NCBI RefSeq assembly: GCF_034259325.1
Contig: NZ_JAXIVS010000015.1
Coordinates: forward strand, 1 to 64,000
DNA: 64,000 nt
Source: Hyalangium ruber
Lineage (GTDB): Bacteria; Myxococcota; Myxococcia; Myxococcales; Myxococcaceae
Reading direction: 5' to 3'
Every line of letters begins with the position of its first letter. The stretch's first letter is position 1. The notes under the pieces are model-generated. The model saw nothing but the letters and a program-made list of their open reading frames with translations, searched no databases and was not told the origin of the DNA. Shown piece by piece: positions 41,825 through 49,138 of this stretch. Both the position numbers and the translations under genes were made by a program.

Positions 41825-41862
41825 ACGCCGCGGTGGCGCGCTCAGGCTCGCTACCGCGGCGT
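41825..41862 (+). terminator. Hairpin after the sigma factor/DoxX genes
   Basis: ACGCCGCGGTGGCG (41825-41838) pairs with CGCTACCGCGGCGT (41849-41862) over 14 positions with one G-U pair and a ten-base loop. It is followed by TGTCGTTT and starts 28 bases after the DoxX stop, the position expected of a terminator that separates the sigma/DoxX unit from the next peroxidase gene. Confidence 0.6.
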
Positions 41863-42006
41863 TGTCGTTTGGGGGGGCACGCCCGCCTCCCTGCCCTCCA
41901 GGCGAGCGAGGCCGCGCGCAAACACCTCCGGCCTCACGTCTGCCCCGTGCCCCCTCCACCCAGCAGCGGTGGGGGAGTCCCCCCGCCCAAAGGGAGGTAC
42001 GTCGAT

Positions 42007-43407
42007 ATGGTGCATCACGGCGCAATGGAGATCCGCGGTATCAACCCCCCTCGCTCGCGCTATCACGAGCGTGGGCGCTTCGGCAGGCTCTTCCCGGGGC
42101 TATCGCCGTTCGCGGTAGACACGCAGGATGTCCGGGAGCGGCTGCTCGAGATGGGAAAGCGCGGCGGCGTGATGGACCCTGGCGCGGACCCCGCCGCCAA
42201 CCCGCCCAACCCGGCGAACCTTTCGGCGGGCTTCACCTTCCTCGGGCAGTTCATTGATCACGACATCACGTTCGATCCCACCTCCAGCCTGGAGCGGCAG
42301 AACGATCCCGAGGCCATCTCCAACTTCCGCACGCCGCTGCTGGAGCTGGACAACGTGTACGGCGCTGGTCCAGTGGCCTCGCCCCAGTTGTACGACGCGA
42401 GCAACCCGAACAAGTTCCTCATCGACGCGTCGGCCCCGAAGGATCTGCCGCGCAACAGCCAGCTCACGGCCATCATCGGCGACCCCCGCAACGACGAGAA
42501 CCTCATCGTCTCGCAGTTGCACCTGGCGTTCCTGAAGTTCCACAACGCCGTCGTCGATGACCTGACCTCCAAGGGAACGGTTCACCGCACGGAGATCTTC
42601 GCGGAGGCGCAGCGGATCGTCCGCTGGCACTACCAGTGGATGGTGCTCCACGAGTTCCTGCCGCACACCGTGGGAGCCTCGGTGGTGGAGGACATCCTGA
42701 AGAACCGCCGCGACAACCGCTGCTACACCTGGCGGCATGAGCCGTTCATCCCCGTGGAGTTCGCCGTGGCGGCGTACCGCTTCGGCCACTCGCAGGTGCG
42801 GCCCGGCTACCGCGTGAACGCCAACTTCGCGGCGCCGATCTTCAACGCCACGCTCGATGCCTCGGTGGCCGATCCGAATGATCTGCGCGGCGGCAAGCGC
42901 TCCGATCGCCGCTTCGTGGAGTGGAAGTTCTTCTTCCGCATCGAGCCCAACTCGACGCAGGTGGGCCTGCGCATCGACACCACGCTGTCGCCCGCGCTCT
43001 TCGAGCTGCCCTTCATCCCGCCGGGGGCTCCGACCACCGATCCGCAGTCGCTGGCGCAGCGCAACCTGCTGCGCGGGCTGGTGTTCGGGCTGCCCTCGGG
43101 CCAGGACATGGCGCGCGCCATGCGCATCAAGCCCCTGAGTCCCGAGGAGCTGTCGGACGTGAAGCACCTGCGCTTCGATCGCTCGACGCCGCCGTGGTTC
43201 TACATCCTCCGCGAGGCGGAGCGGCGCGCGGAGGGCAAGACGCTGGGGCCGGTGGGCGGCCGCATCGTGGCGGAGGTCTTCGTCGGACTGGTGGAGGGCG
43301 ATCGGCTCTCGTACCTGCGGGCCGATCCGGACTGGAAGCCCTTCCTGGGCTCGAAGCCCGGGGAGTTCTTCATCGGTGACCTGCTGAAGTTCGCGGGCGT
43401 GGCGTAG
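42007..43407 (+). CDS. Animal-type haem peroxidase
   Basis: A 466-residue member of the peroxidase-cyclooxygenase (animal haem peroxidase) superfamily. The distal motif GQFIDHDITFDP supplies distal Gln, Asp for haem linkage, His85 and a calcium Asp; the proximal His is in AYRFGHSQVRPGY. Middle part LDNVYGAGP, YRPGY-like strands and SLAQRNLLRGLVFGLPSGQDM are typical. No signal peptide, so probably cytosolic or peripheral. Start at 42007 after GGGAGG, not the longer frame from 41833. Such bacterial enzymes use H2O2 for oxidations or halide chemistry. It is followed by a glutamyl-tRNA reductase gene 55 bases on. Confidence 0.9.
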   Translation: MVHHGAMEIRGINPPRSRYHERGRFGRLFPGLSPFAVDTQDVRERLLEMGKRGGVMDPGADPAANPPNPANLSAGFTFLGQFIDHDITFDPTSSLERQNDPEAISNFRTPLLELDNVYGAGPVASPQLYDASNPNKFLIDASAPKDLPRNSQLTAIIGDPRNDENLIVSQLHLAFLKFHNAVVDDLTSKGTVHRTEIFAEAQRIVRWHYQWMVLHEFLPHTVGASVVEDILKNRRDNRCYTWRHEPFIPVEFAVAAYRFGHSQVRPGYRVNANFAAPIFNATLDASVADPNDLRGGKRSDRRFVEWKFFFRIEPNSTQVGLRIDTTLSPALFELPFIPPGAPTTDPQSLAQRNLLRGLVFGLPSGQDMARAMRIKPLSPEELSDVKHLRFDRSTPPWFYILREAERRAEGKTLGPVGGRIVAEVFVGLVEGDRLSYLRADPDWKPFLGSKPGEFFIGDLLKFAGVA

Positions 43408-43462
43408 CGAAGCGCAATGCCCCTCTCTCCTTCGGGAGAGGGGGGAGTGGAGGGTTACGGAT

Positions 43463-44863
43463 ATGACCGCGCGAACTCCCCGGAGCACCTTTTCGCCCCG
43501 CCGTGGCGGAGCCCTTCTCGCGAGGAAGGGCCCTCCCCGCTCGCCCCGCTGGAGGACCCGATCGGCTCGGCCCGAGCCCTCTCCCGCGCCAGCACCGGCC
43601 GTCGCGCTGGAGCTGGTGTGCGTGGGGCTGTCCCACCGGACGGCCCCGCTGGCGGTGCGCGAGCGGCTGGCGCTGACAGAAGTAGATCGCGCCGGGCTCC
43701 TGCAACAGTGGGGACAGGCGCCCGGCGAGGCCATGCTGGTTGTTACCTGCAACCGGGTGGAGGTGTACGTGGCCACGCCGGACGCGGTGGGGGCCCGGGC
43801 GCGGGTGCGCGAGGCGCTCGGGCGGCTGGGCGGCCCCGAAGTCCTGGAGCACCTCTATGAGCACCAGGGCACCACCGCCCTGGAGCACCTGTTCCGCGTG
43901 GCCGCGAGCCTGGACTCCCTGGTGCTGGGCGAGGCGCAGATCCTGGGCCAGCTCAAGGCCGCCTTCGCGCAGGCTCGGCAGGCGGGAGCGGCGCGTGGGG
44001 GGCTCACGCGCATCTGCGCGGCGGCCTTCTCGTGCGCCAAGCGCGTGCGCACCGAAACGGCCATCGGCCAGGCAGCCACCTCCATGGCCTCGGCGGCCGT
44101 GGCGCTGGCCACCCAGGCCTTCGGCACGCTGTCGGACAAGACGGTGCTGGTGGTGGGCGCCGGGGAGATGGGCCAGCTCGCCGCTCGGCACGTGAAGCAG
44201 GCCCGGCCCGGGCGGCTGCTCATCACCAACCGGACACAGGCGCGCGCCGAGGCGCTGGCCGCCGAGGTGGGCGGCACGGCACGGCCCTTCGAGGAGCTGC
44301 ACCTGCTGCTGAAGGAGGCGGACGTGGTGGTGTGCTCGACCGCCTCGCCGCTGCCCCTGTTCACCCGGGAGAACGTGGGCGCGGCTGGCGCGCTCCGCCC
44401 GCTGCTCATGCTGGACCTGGCCGTCCCCCGGGACATCAGCCCGGACGTGGCCGAGCTGGCCGGGGTGCGTACCTACAACGTGGACGACATCCAGGCCTTC
44501 GTCGCCGAGAACGAGGCGGCGCGCGCCGAGGAGGCTCGCAGGGCCCACGGGTTGATCCTCGAGGAGGTGGCCCGCTTCAGCCGGGAGCGCGCGGTGCGGG
44601 ATGGCGTTCCCGTGCTGGCGCGGCTGCGGCAGCAGGCCGAGCAGATCGCCCGGGCCGAGTCGGAGCGAACACTGGTGGCGTTGGGCGAGGGCCTCACGGA
44701 CAAGCAGCGCAAGAGCGTCGAGGCCATGGCGCGGGCCATCGTCAACAAGCTGCTGCACGAGCCCACCGCGTGCCTGCGCTCCGGCGCCGAGGGCGAAGAG
44801 GGCCAACTGCTGGCCGAGACCGCGGCCCGGCTGTTCGGACTGCTGGGCGAGGCGCCACGCTGA
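43463..44863 (+). CDS. hemA: Glutamyl-tRNA reductase, second paralogue
   Basis: A 466-residue HemA with catalytic Cys96 (VTCNRVEVY; Cys about 48 counted from the usual start), GVGLSHRTAPLAVRERL start block, NADPH motif VVGAGEMGQLAARHV, MLDLAVPRDI and one dimerisation domain (VPVLARLRQQAEQIAR to IVNKLLHEPT). The frame from ATG 43463 adds about 48 basic, Pro-rich residues before the usual N-terminus, and has a GGAGGG site; a GTG at 43616 would give a conventional length. It is about 60 percent like the paralogue at 28240 by eye and lacks that protein's second C-terminal domain. It lies directly after the peroxidase gene. Confidence 0.92.
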   Translation: MTARTPRSTFSPRRGGALLARKGPPRSPRWRTRSARPEPSPAPAPAVALELVCVGLSHRTAPLAVRERLALTEVDRAGLLQQWGQAPGEAMLVVTCNRVEVYVATPDAVGARARVREALGRLGGPEVLEHLYEHQGTTALEHLFRVAASLDSLVLGEAQILGQLKAAFAQARQAGAARGGLTRICAAAFSCAKRVRTETAIGQAATSMASAAVALATQAFGTLSDKTVLVVGAGEMGQLAARHVKQARPGRLLITNRTQARAEALAAEVGGTARPFEELHLLLKEADVVVCSTASPLPLFTRENVGAAGALRPLLMLDLAVPRDISPDVAELAGVRTYNVDDIQAFVAENEAARAEEARRAHGLILEEVARFSRERAVRDGVPVLARLRQQAEQIARAESERTLVALGEGLTDKQRKSVEAMARAIVNKLLHEPTACLRSGAEGEEGQLLAETAARLFGLLGEAPR

Positions 44864-44917
44864 GCGGCGCTGGCCGGAAACTGGCGAGGCCCACGCGGGC
44901 GACGCACACTTCGCTTC

Positions 44918-45112
44918 GTGCCCTTCGCTCCCTCCAAGCGCCCTCCCCGCCGTTGTGTCCTGTGCGGCCACCCGGAGTTGACGGATGCGCGGGGCCTGGG
45001 CCGCTTCCTGCTCGTGCCGGATCCCGATGGCCGAGGCCCCGTGTGCCCGTCCCAGCGGGGGTGTCATTCCCTGGCTCGGACCACGGAGCCGCTGACGCAG
45101 GCCACCCGGTGA
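44918..45112 (+). CDS. Small Cys-rich protein, possibly zinc-binding
   Basis: A 64-residue protein starting at GTG 44918. It has one Cys pair in RRCVLCGHPEL and another in VCPSQRGCHSLA, which could hold a zinc; the basic start MPFAPSKRPPRR and GRFLLVPDPDGRGP middle have no known family. No ribosome site is clear, but the Cys spacing and the position between two real genes favour a real gene. Confidence 0.5.
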   Translation: MPFAPSKRPPRRCVLCGHPELTDARGLGRFLLVPDPDGRGPVCPSQRGCHSLARTTEPLTQATR

Positions 45113-45157
45113 GCTAAAGCAGGGCTCCCACGCGCTTCACGCCTCGGGAGGCCCTTC

Positions 45158-45889
45158 GTGAAGAGATTGTCGGTAGTTCTCCTGGTCCTGGTGGCAGCCG
45201 GCTGCAAGTCCCACACGCAGGTCGCCCCGGATGATCGCGCCACGCTGGAGCAGACGCTCACCGGCCCGGACGCGGATCGCTTCCTGCGCGTGTCCTTCTA
45301 CGTCACCCCCTTCTTCGGGGACGCGTCGCGGCGGCTGCTCACGCCCTATCCGCCCGAGGACGTGGACATGCTCAACGATCGGCTCGGCAAGCCCATCAAC
45401 CCCGGCGCGGTCGAGGCCACGCTGGCCGCGGGCGCCAAGGCCCGCATCCGCAAGGTGGAGTTCCCCACCGCCTGGGTGGTGGCCGAGCGCGTCCTCTATA
45501 CGCCGCGCACCTGGCCCTGGGTCTACGTGGACGTGGAGGGGGCGCCGCCCGGGCCTCCGCTGGTGCTCGTGCTGCCGCCCCACCACAAGACGCGCGAGGA
45601 GTTCCTCGCCGAGGTGGAGCGCTCCCTGGCGGTCCAGGATCTCGCCCCGCGGATCGCCGCCTTCAACGAGCAGGTGCGCGAGGCCGTCCGCCAGAAGAAG
45701 GCCGTCACCGGCATGCCCTCCGAGGCGCTGGAGATGGCCTGGGGCTACCCCGAGACCATCAAGCGCACCCTCGAGGGCACCACCCGCAACGAGGAGTGGA
45801 TCTACCCCCGGGGCCGGCGCCGGGCCTACCTCAGCGATGGGGTGCTGGTCCGCGTGGAGGAAGGCGCTCCTCCGGCGGCCCCGAAGTAG
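45158..45889 (+). CDS. Unknown lipoprotein
   Basis: A 243-residue lipoprotein (signal ending VLVAAGC, Cys16) starting at GTG 45158. The mature part has an alpha/beta look with RFLRVSFYVTPFFG, VEFPTAWVVAERVLYTPRTW and a C-terminal EMAWGYPETIKRTLE plus WIYPRGRRRAYL, phrases also seen in small outer-membrane assembly lipoproteins, where a beta-hairpin follows the PETIKR segment. No domain can be assigned with confidence. It converges with the PHP gene. Confidence 0.75.
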   Translation: MKRLSVVLLVLVAAGCKSHTQVAPDDRATLEQTLTGPDADRFLRVSFYVTPFFGDASRRLLTPYPPEDVDMLNDRLGKPINPGAVEATLAAGAKARIRKVEFPTAWVVAERVLYTPRTWPWVYVDVEGAPPGPPLVLVLPPHHKTREEFLAEVERSLAVQDLAPRIAAFNEQVREAVRQKKAVTGMPSEALEMAWGYPETIKRTLEGTTRNEEWIYPRGRRRAYLSDGVLVRVEEGAPPAAPK

Positions 45890-45901
45890 CCGCTCTGAAG
45901 C

Positions 45902-46660
45902 TCAGCGCTGGCGACGGCGGCGGTTACCACCACCACCCCCACCGCCCCCACCGCCCCGCTTGCCGCCGCCCTTACCGCCGCCCTTGCTCGCCTGGGCCTC
46001 TCCGGGCCGCGTCAGCCGGGGCAGCTCGCCCGCCATCACCGGCCAGAACTCGCCCTTGAGCAGCTCCACCACCAGTTGCTCCTGGGTGGCGATCGGCCGC
46101 TTGAAGAAGGTCGCCCCGCGCCCTACCTCGTCCAGCGAGCCACGCGCGTCGCTGCCGCCGATGCAGGGCAGGTTCAGGGCCTCGGCCGCTTCCACGGCCA
46201 GGTCATTGGCCGTCTGCTTCACCTTGGCGTTGTAGCCCTCCACCGCGCTCAGCAGGTTGAGCGAGCGGATGAAATCCATGGGCGGGTTGGGGAAGTCGCG
46301 ATCATACGGCCGCGCCGCGACGATCGCCGCCCCCATCCCCTTCACCTTGGGCAGGCACTCGACCGCGCTCCACGGCTTCTCGCGGTTGCTGCCCCACATC
46401 TGTACCGGCTCGGGCGCCAGCTCCGGCTTCGGGAAGAAGCACAGGTACTGGCCCTTGTCCGTCACCAGCTCCAGCCCCACGAACACCTTCACCTTGGCCT
46501 TGGCGCCGATCTCGAACAACTCGTCGCAGCCGTCCTGGGTGTTCGTCTCGGTAAAGGCCACGGCATCCAGTCCGAACAGCGCCGCCCGATCGAGCACGGC
46601 GCGCGGATCCAGATCGCAACCCTTCGAGAGATGTGAATGCGCGTGCAAGTCGATCAGCAT
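45902..46660 (-). CDS. PHP-domain phosphoesterase-like protein with Gly/Arg-rich tail
   Basis: A 252-residue protein with the PHP fold: N-terminal metal motif LIDLHAHSHLSKGCDLDP, a second acidic motif AVAFTETNTQDG, and a late GSDARGSLDEVGRGATFF. PHP proteins are metal-dependent phosphoesterases. Family members of this size act on nucleotides or small phosphates; substrate unknown. The last 35 residues are almost only Gly, Lys and Arg (GGGKGGGKRGGGG), an RGG-like tail that could bind nucleic acid. It converges with the preceding lipoprotein gene. Confidence 0.87.
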   Translation of the reverse strand: MLIDLHAHSHLSKGCDLDPRAVLDRAALFGLDAVAFTETNTQDGCDELFEIGAKAKVKVFVGLELVTDKGQYLCFFPKPELAPEPVQMWGSNREKPWSAVECLPKVKGMGAAIVAARPYDRDFPNPPMDFIRSLNLLSAVEGYNAKVKQTANDLAVEAAEALNLPCIGGSDARGSLDEVGRGATFFKRPIATQEQLVVELLKGEFWPVMAGELPRLTRPGEAQASKGGGKGGGKRGGGGGGGGGGNRRRRQR

Positions 46661-46721
46661 GGGCGCCGCTCCCTAACAGGCTCGATGGAGCCTGTCGAGT
46701 CTCGGCGCTCACCGGCGCCGA

Positions 46722-47006
46722 TCAGGCGTACGCGTAGGACTGGAACAGCCCCTTCTGATTCTGGGTGTTCTTCTCCTCATAGGTGCGGATGAGGTAGCCC
46801 ATGAGCATCAGCGAAGAGGTGTTCTCCAGCACCCGCGAGGGGTCCTTGGAGATCAAGTTCGCGCTGTAGTTGAGGAAGAACTGGGCCAGATCCTCGCCCG
46901 CCTCCTTCACGATCAACGCGTTGAGCGCGGCCGGGTCCATCGTCCGGATCGCGTTGATGAAGTCCACCGCCAGGTCTTTCTTGCTCTTGACGTCCACGTT
47001 ACCCAT
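46722..47006 (-). CDS. Small helical protein of unknown function
   Basis: A 94-residue protein, mostly helical, with DLAVDFINAIRTMDPAALNA and a second helix VLENTSSLMLMGYLIRTYEEK and no signal or membrane segment. It was started at the ATG at 47006, where a run of G residues precedes it, rather than in the longer frame, which has no support. No family recognised. It diverges from the small protein at 47205. Confidence 0.7.
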   Translation of the reverse strand: MGNVDVKSKKDLAVDFINAIRTMDPAALNALIVKEAGEDLAQFFLNYSANLISKDPSRVLENTSSLMLMGYLIRTYEEKNTQNQKGLFQSYAYA

Positions 47007-47134
47007 CCCCCGTCGCCCCCACCCTCCCCAGGACCCGTTTCCCAGGCTCGGACCTTGATGCGACCTGCGAAATCTAGGCACGTTCCCCCACCTGCAAACC
47101 CCCACATGCCGGATCACGCTTGCTCGCCAGGTTT

Positions 47135-47164
47135 TTGACACCCTGAAAGGGCGTGTGCGATAAC
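47135..47164 (+). promoter_or_regulatory. Sigma-70-type promoter
   Basis: TTGACA (47135-47140) and GATAAC (47159-47164) are separated by 18 bases, 41 bases before the ATG at 47205. The perfect -35 and a four-of-six -10, in an otherwise GC-rich stretch, make this a likely promoter for the small gene that follows. Confidence 0.5.
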
Positions 47165-47204
47165 CACTACACGCTACGTCGTATCACCACAGGAGGGGTC
47201 GGCG

Positions 47205-47396
47205 ATGTTCACGGGCGTGAAGGTTTTCTCTGCCACGAAGGCCAAGGAGCGCGAGGAGCTCGGCGAGAACGTGACGCGTTGGCTCAAGAGCAACGCCGAT
47301 CTGGAGATCGTCGACCGCGTGGTGTGCCAGTCGAGCGACAACGAGTTCCACTGCTATACGCTGGTGCTCTTCTACAAAGCGAAGTCCCAGCAGTAG
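47205..47396 (+). CDS. Small conserved-looking protein
   Basis: A 63-residue protein starting at ATG 47205 with a strong site (GGAGGGG) and a likely promoter. The sequence MFTGVKVFSATKAKERE, a central helix TRWLKSNADLEIVDR and a strand FHCYTLVLFYKAKS fit a small alpha/beta protein. No family is known to me. It is followed by a large hairpin. Confidence 0.78.
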   Translation: MFTGVKVFSATKAKEREELGENVTRWLKSNADLEIVDRVVCQSSDNEFHCYTLVLFYKAKSQQ

Positions 47397-47463
47397 GACC
47401 GCTCCCCTACCCGCTGCGCCCCTGAGCGTCCTCGGGGGCTTCTCCTCAGGCCTCGCCAAGCCC

Positions 47464-47491
47464 GAGCGTGCCGTCCCATGACGGCACGCTC
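47464..47491. terminator. Perfect 12-bp hairpin between convergent genes
   Basis: GAGCGTGCCGTC (47464-47475) pairs with GACGGCACGCTC (47480-47491) around the loop CCAT. It lies between the stop of the small plus-strand gene and the stop of the minus-strand lipoprotein gene, so it can serve both as a shared terminator. No long T run is present. Confidence 0.65.
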
Positions 47492-47508
47492 CGGTAACGG
47501 GCGAGGCT

Positions 47509-48870
47509 TCAGTCGTTCCCGTCGTCGTCGTCGTCGTCGTGCTTGCGCTCCTTGTGGTCCTTGCCCTTGCCGTCCTTCACCTGGTCCGCGGCCGTGTTGA
47601 GCAATTGCTGGTAGTCGGCCTTGCGCGGGCCGCCGGGACTCAACTCCTGCGTGAGGAACTCCGAGAGCAACGCGGGGCTGCCCACCTCTCGCGTGCGCAC
47701 GTGGAGGAAGTTCGTCCCAGTCTCCGACTTGTGGCACCCGCTGCACGTGGCCACGGCGAAGGCGCGGCGCACCTCCTCGGTGACGCCTGGCACCGGCCAG
47801 GCCAGGGTGCTGGGCACCGGCGCGGCGGCCGCGAGGAAGGGCTGCCCCTGGTATGAGGAGGGCACCACGTGCTGCCCGGCGAGGATGGCCGGAGCGTTCG
47901 CGCTCGCCCAGGCCCCCAGCGTGGCCGAGCCGATGAGCGCCGCGTTCACCTCCTGCTTCACCGTCGCCGGCCGGAGCACCCCGTAGCTGCCCAGCACGAA
48001 CTCGCGCAGCTCCCACAGCTTCGGCTCCACCGGCGAGAGCGGCACCTCATTGGTGCGAATCTGTAGCAACGCGCTGCCATTCACCCTGCCGCGCGCCGCC
48101 TTCTCCTTCGTGAACTCGCGCGTCACGCTGTGCAGCTTCTGATTGTAGTTCCGGCCGAATGGATGGGTGCTCAGCTCATGCCAGCGGCGCGCCCAGGTGT
48201 GGATGTCCTTCTTGTGGGAGATGGGCAGCTGGTACTCGAAGATGACGGTGAAGGCCAGGCGCTCTCCGTCAGGCCCCAGCGCGCCGAAGACGAAGCGCCC
48301 CTGCCCCGCGTGCCCTGGATCCGTGGAAGTGGGCAGGCGCCGCAGGTCCGGCCGGTACACGATGGCCAGCAGCCGGAAGGGCGCCTTGGCGAAGTCCAGC
48401 ACGCAGCGATCGTCGCTGCCCGTGCAGCCGCTGGCCGCGCGCCACGGATCGACGATGAGCGAGCGGATGCGGGGCCGGGCCGGAATCACCTGCCCATTCA
48501 CCGTCTGGTCCTGCTCCCACGTCTTCAGCCAATAGAGGACGTACTGCGAGCGCCCATAGGGCGACTGCCACTGCTCGGGCATCATCGAGTCGATGAGCCG
48601 CCCGAAGGACCAGCCTCCCTCGGGATCGGTGTTCGACTTGCCTGGCGCCCACTTCGTATAGAAGGAGTCGTCCACCACGCTCACGTCGGTGATGAAGAGC
48701 TCGCGCGCTGGATCGATCGCGGCGAGGTCCACCACCTCGTCCTGGCGCGCGGCGGTGACCTGGAGCTCCTCCCCCTCCTCCGCGGGAGGAGCACAAGCGG
48801 CCAGCACCACCAGAGCGCCCATGAAGCACCACGAAGCGACCCACCTACAACCCCTGCGTCCCACCCGCAT
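47509..48870 (-). CDS. Lipoprotein with one CxxCH motif and poly-Asp tail
   Basis: A 453-residue lipoprotein (signal ending VVLAAC, Cys26) starting at ATG 48870 after GGAGG. The body is unrecognised, with RGRFVFGALGPDGERLAF and SLIVDPWRAASGCTG segments. Near the C-terminus, ATCSGCHKSETGT is a CxxCH motif like those that bind haem c, and the last residues are DDDDDDGND after a Lys-rich run. A single haem c in an exported lipoprotein is plausible; a Met or His for the second ligand is not obvious. Long in-frame upstream sequence was rejected because it destroys the signal. Confidence 0.8.
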   Translation of the reverse strand: MRVGRRGCRWVASWCFMGALVVLAACAPPAEEGEELQVTAARQDEVVDLAAIDPARELFITDVSVVDDSFYTKWAPGKSNTDPEGGWSFGRLIDSMMPEQWQSPYGRSQYVLYWLKTWEQDQTVNGQVIPARPRIRSLIVDPWRAASGCTGSDDRCVLDFAKAPFRLLAIVYRPDLRRLPTSTDPGHAGQGRFVFGALGPDGERLAFTVIFEYQLPISHKKDIHTWARRWHELSTHPFGRNYNQKLHSVTREFTKEKAARGRVNGSALLQIRTNEVPLSPVEPKLWELREFVLGSYGVLRPATVKQEVNAALIGSATLGAWASANAPAILAGQHVVPSSYQGQPFLAAAAPVPSTLAWPVPGVTEEVRRAFAVATCSGCHKSETGTNFLHVRTREVGSPALLSEFLTQELSPGGPRKADYQQLLNTAADQVKDGKGKDHKERKHDDDDDDGND

Positions 48871-49138
48871 GTCGGCCTCCGGACGAAACCCCAAGATTCG
48901 GGGAGAGGCGCGGCCCTCAGCGAACCGCATCCTCTTGGCTGGGTGAGGTACGCACCAGGAAGTGGGAATCAACTGGCCATTCAGGCCATGCGAGGACCCA
49001 CTCGAGCGAAAACTTTCTCCAGCCGTCATCCGCGCGATCGGTTCGTCCGCTAACGAAATTCTTTACCCCCTTGGGTACGCGGATTCTTCATGTAGGCCTT
49101 GCGGTACCCCACACCATGCACAGCGTTCGGCTCACACC

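Noticed and set aside
37530-44863. Encapsulin-type cargo system around the DyP peroxidase
   Set aside because: DyP enzymes are often encapsulin cargo, but no shell gene is seen nearby and the DyP C-terminus lacks a recognisable targeting peptide.
45902-46010. Low-complexity repeat or assembly artefact in the PHP gene tail
   Set aside because: The CCG/CCA-rich run is in frame and codes a Gly/Lys/Arg-rich tail ending in a proper stop codon, so it is taken as part of the protein.
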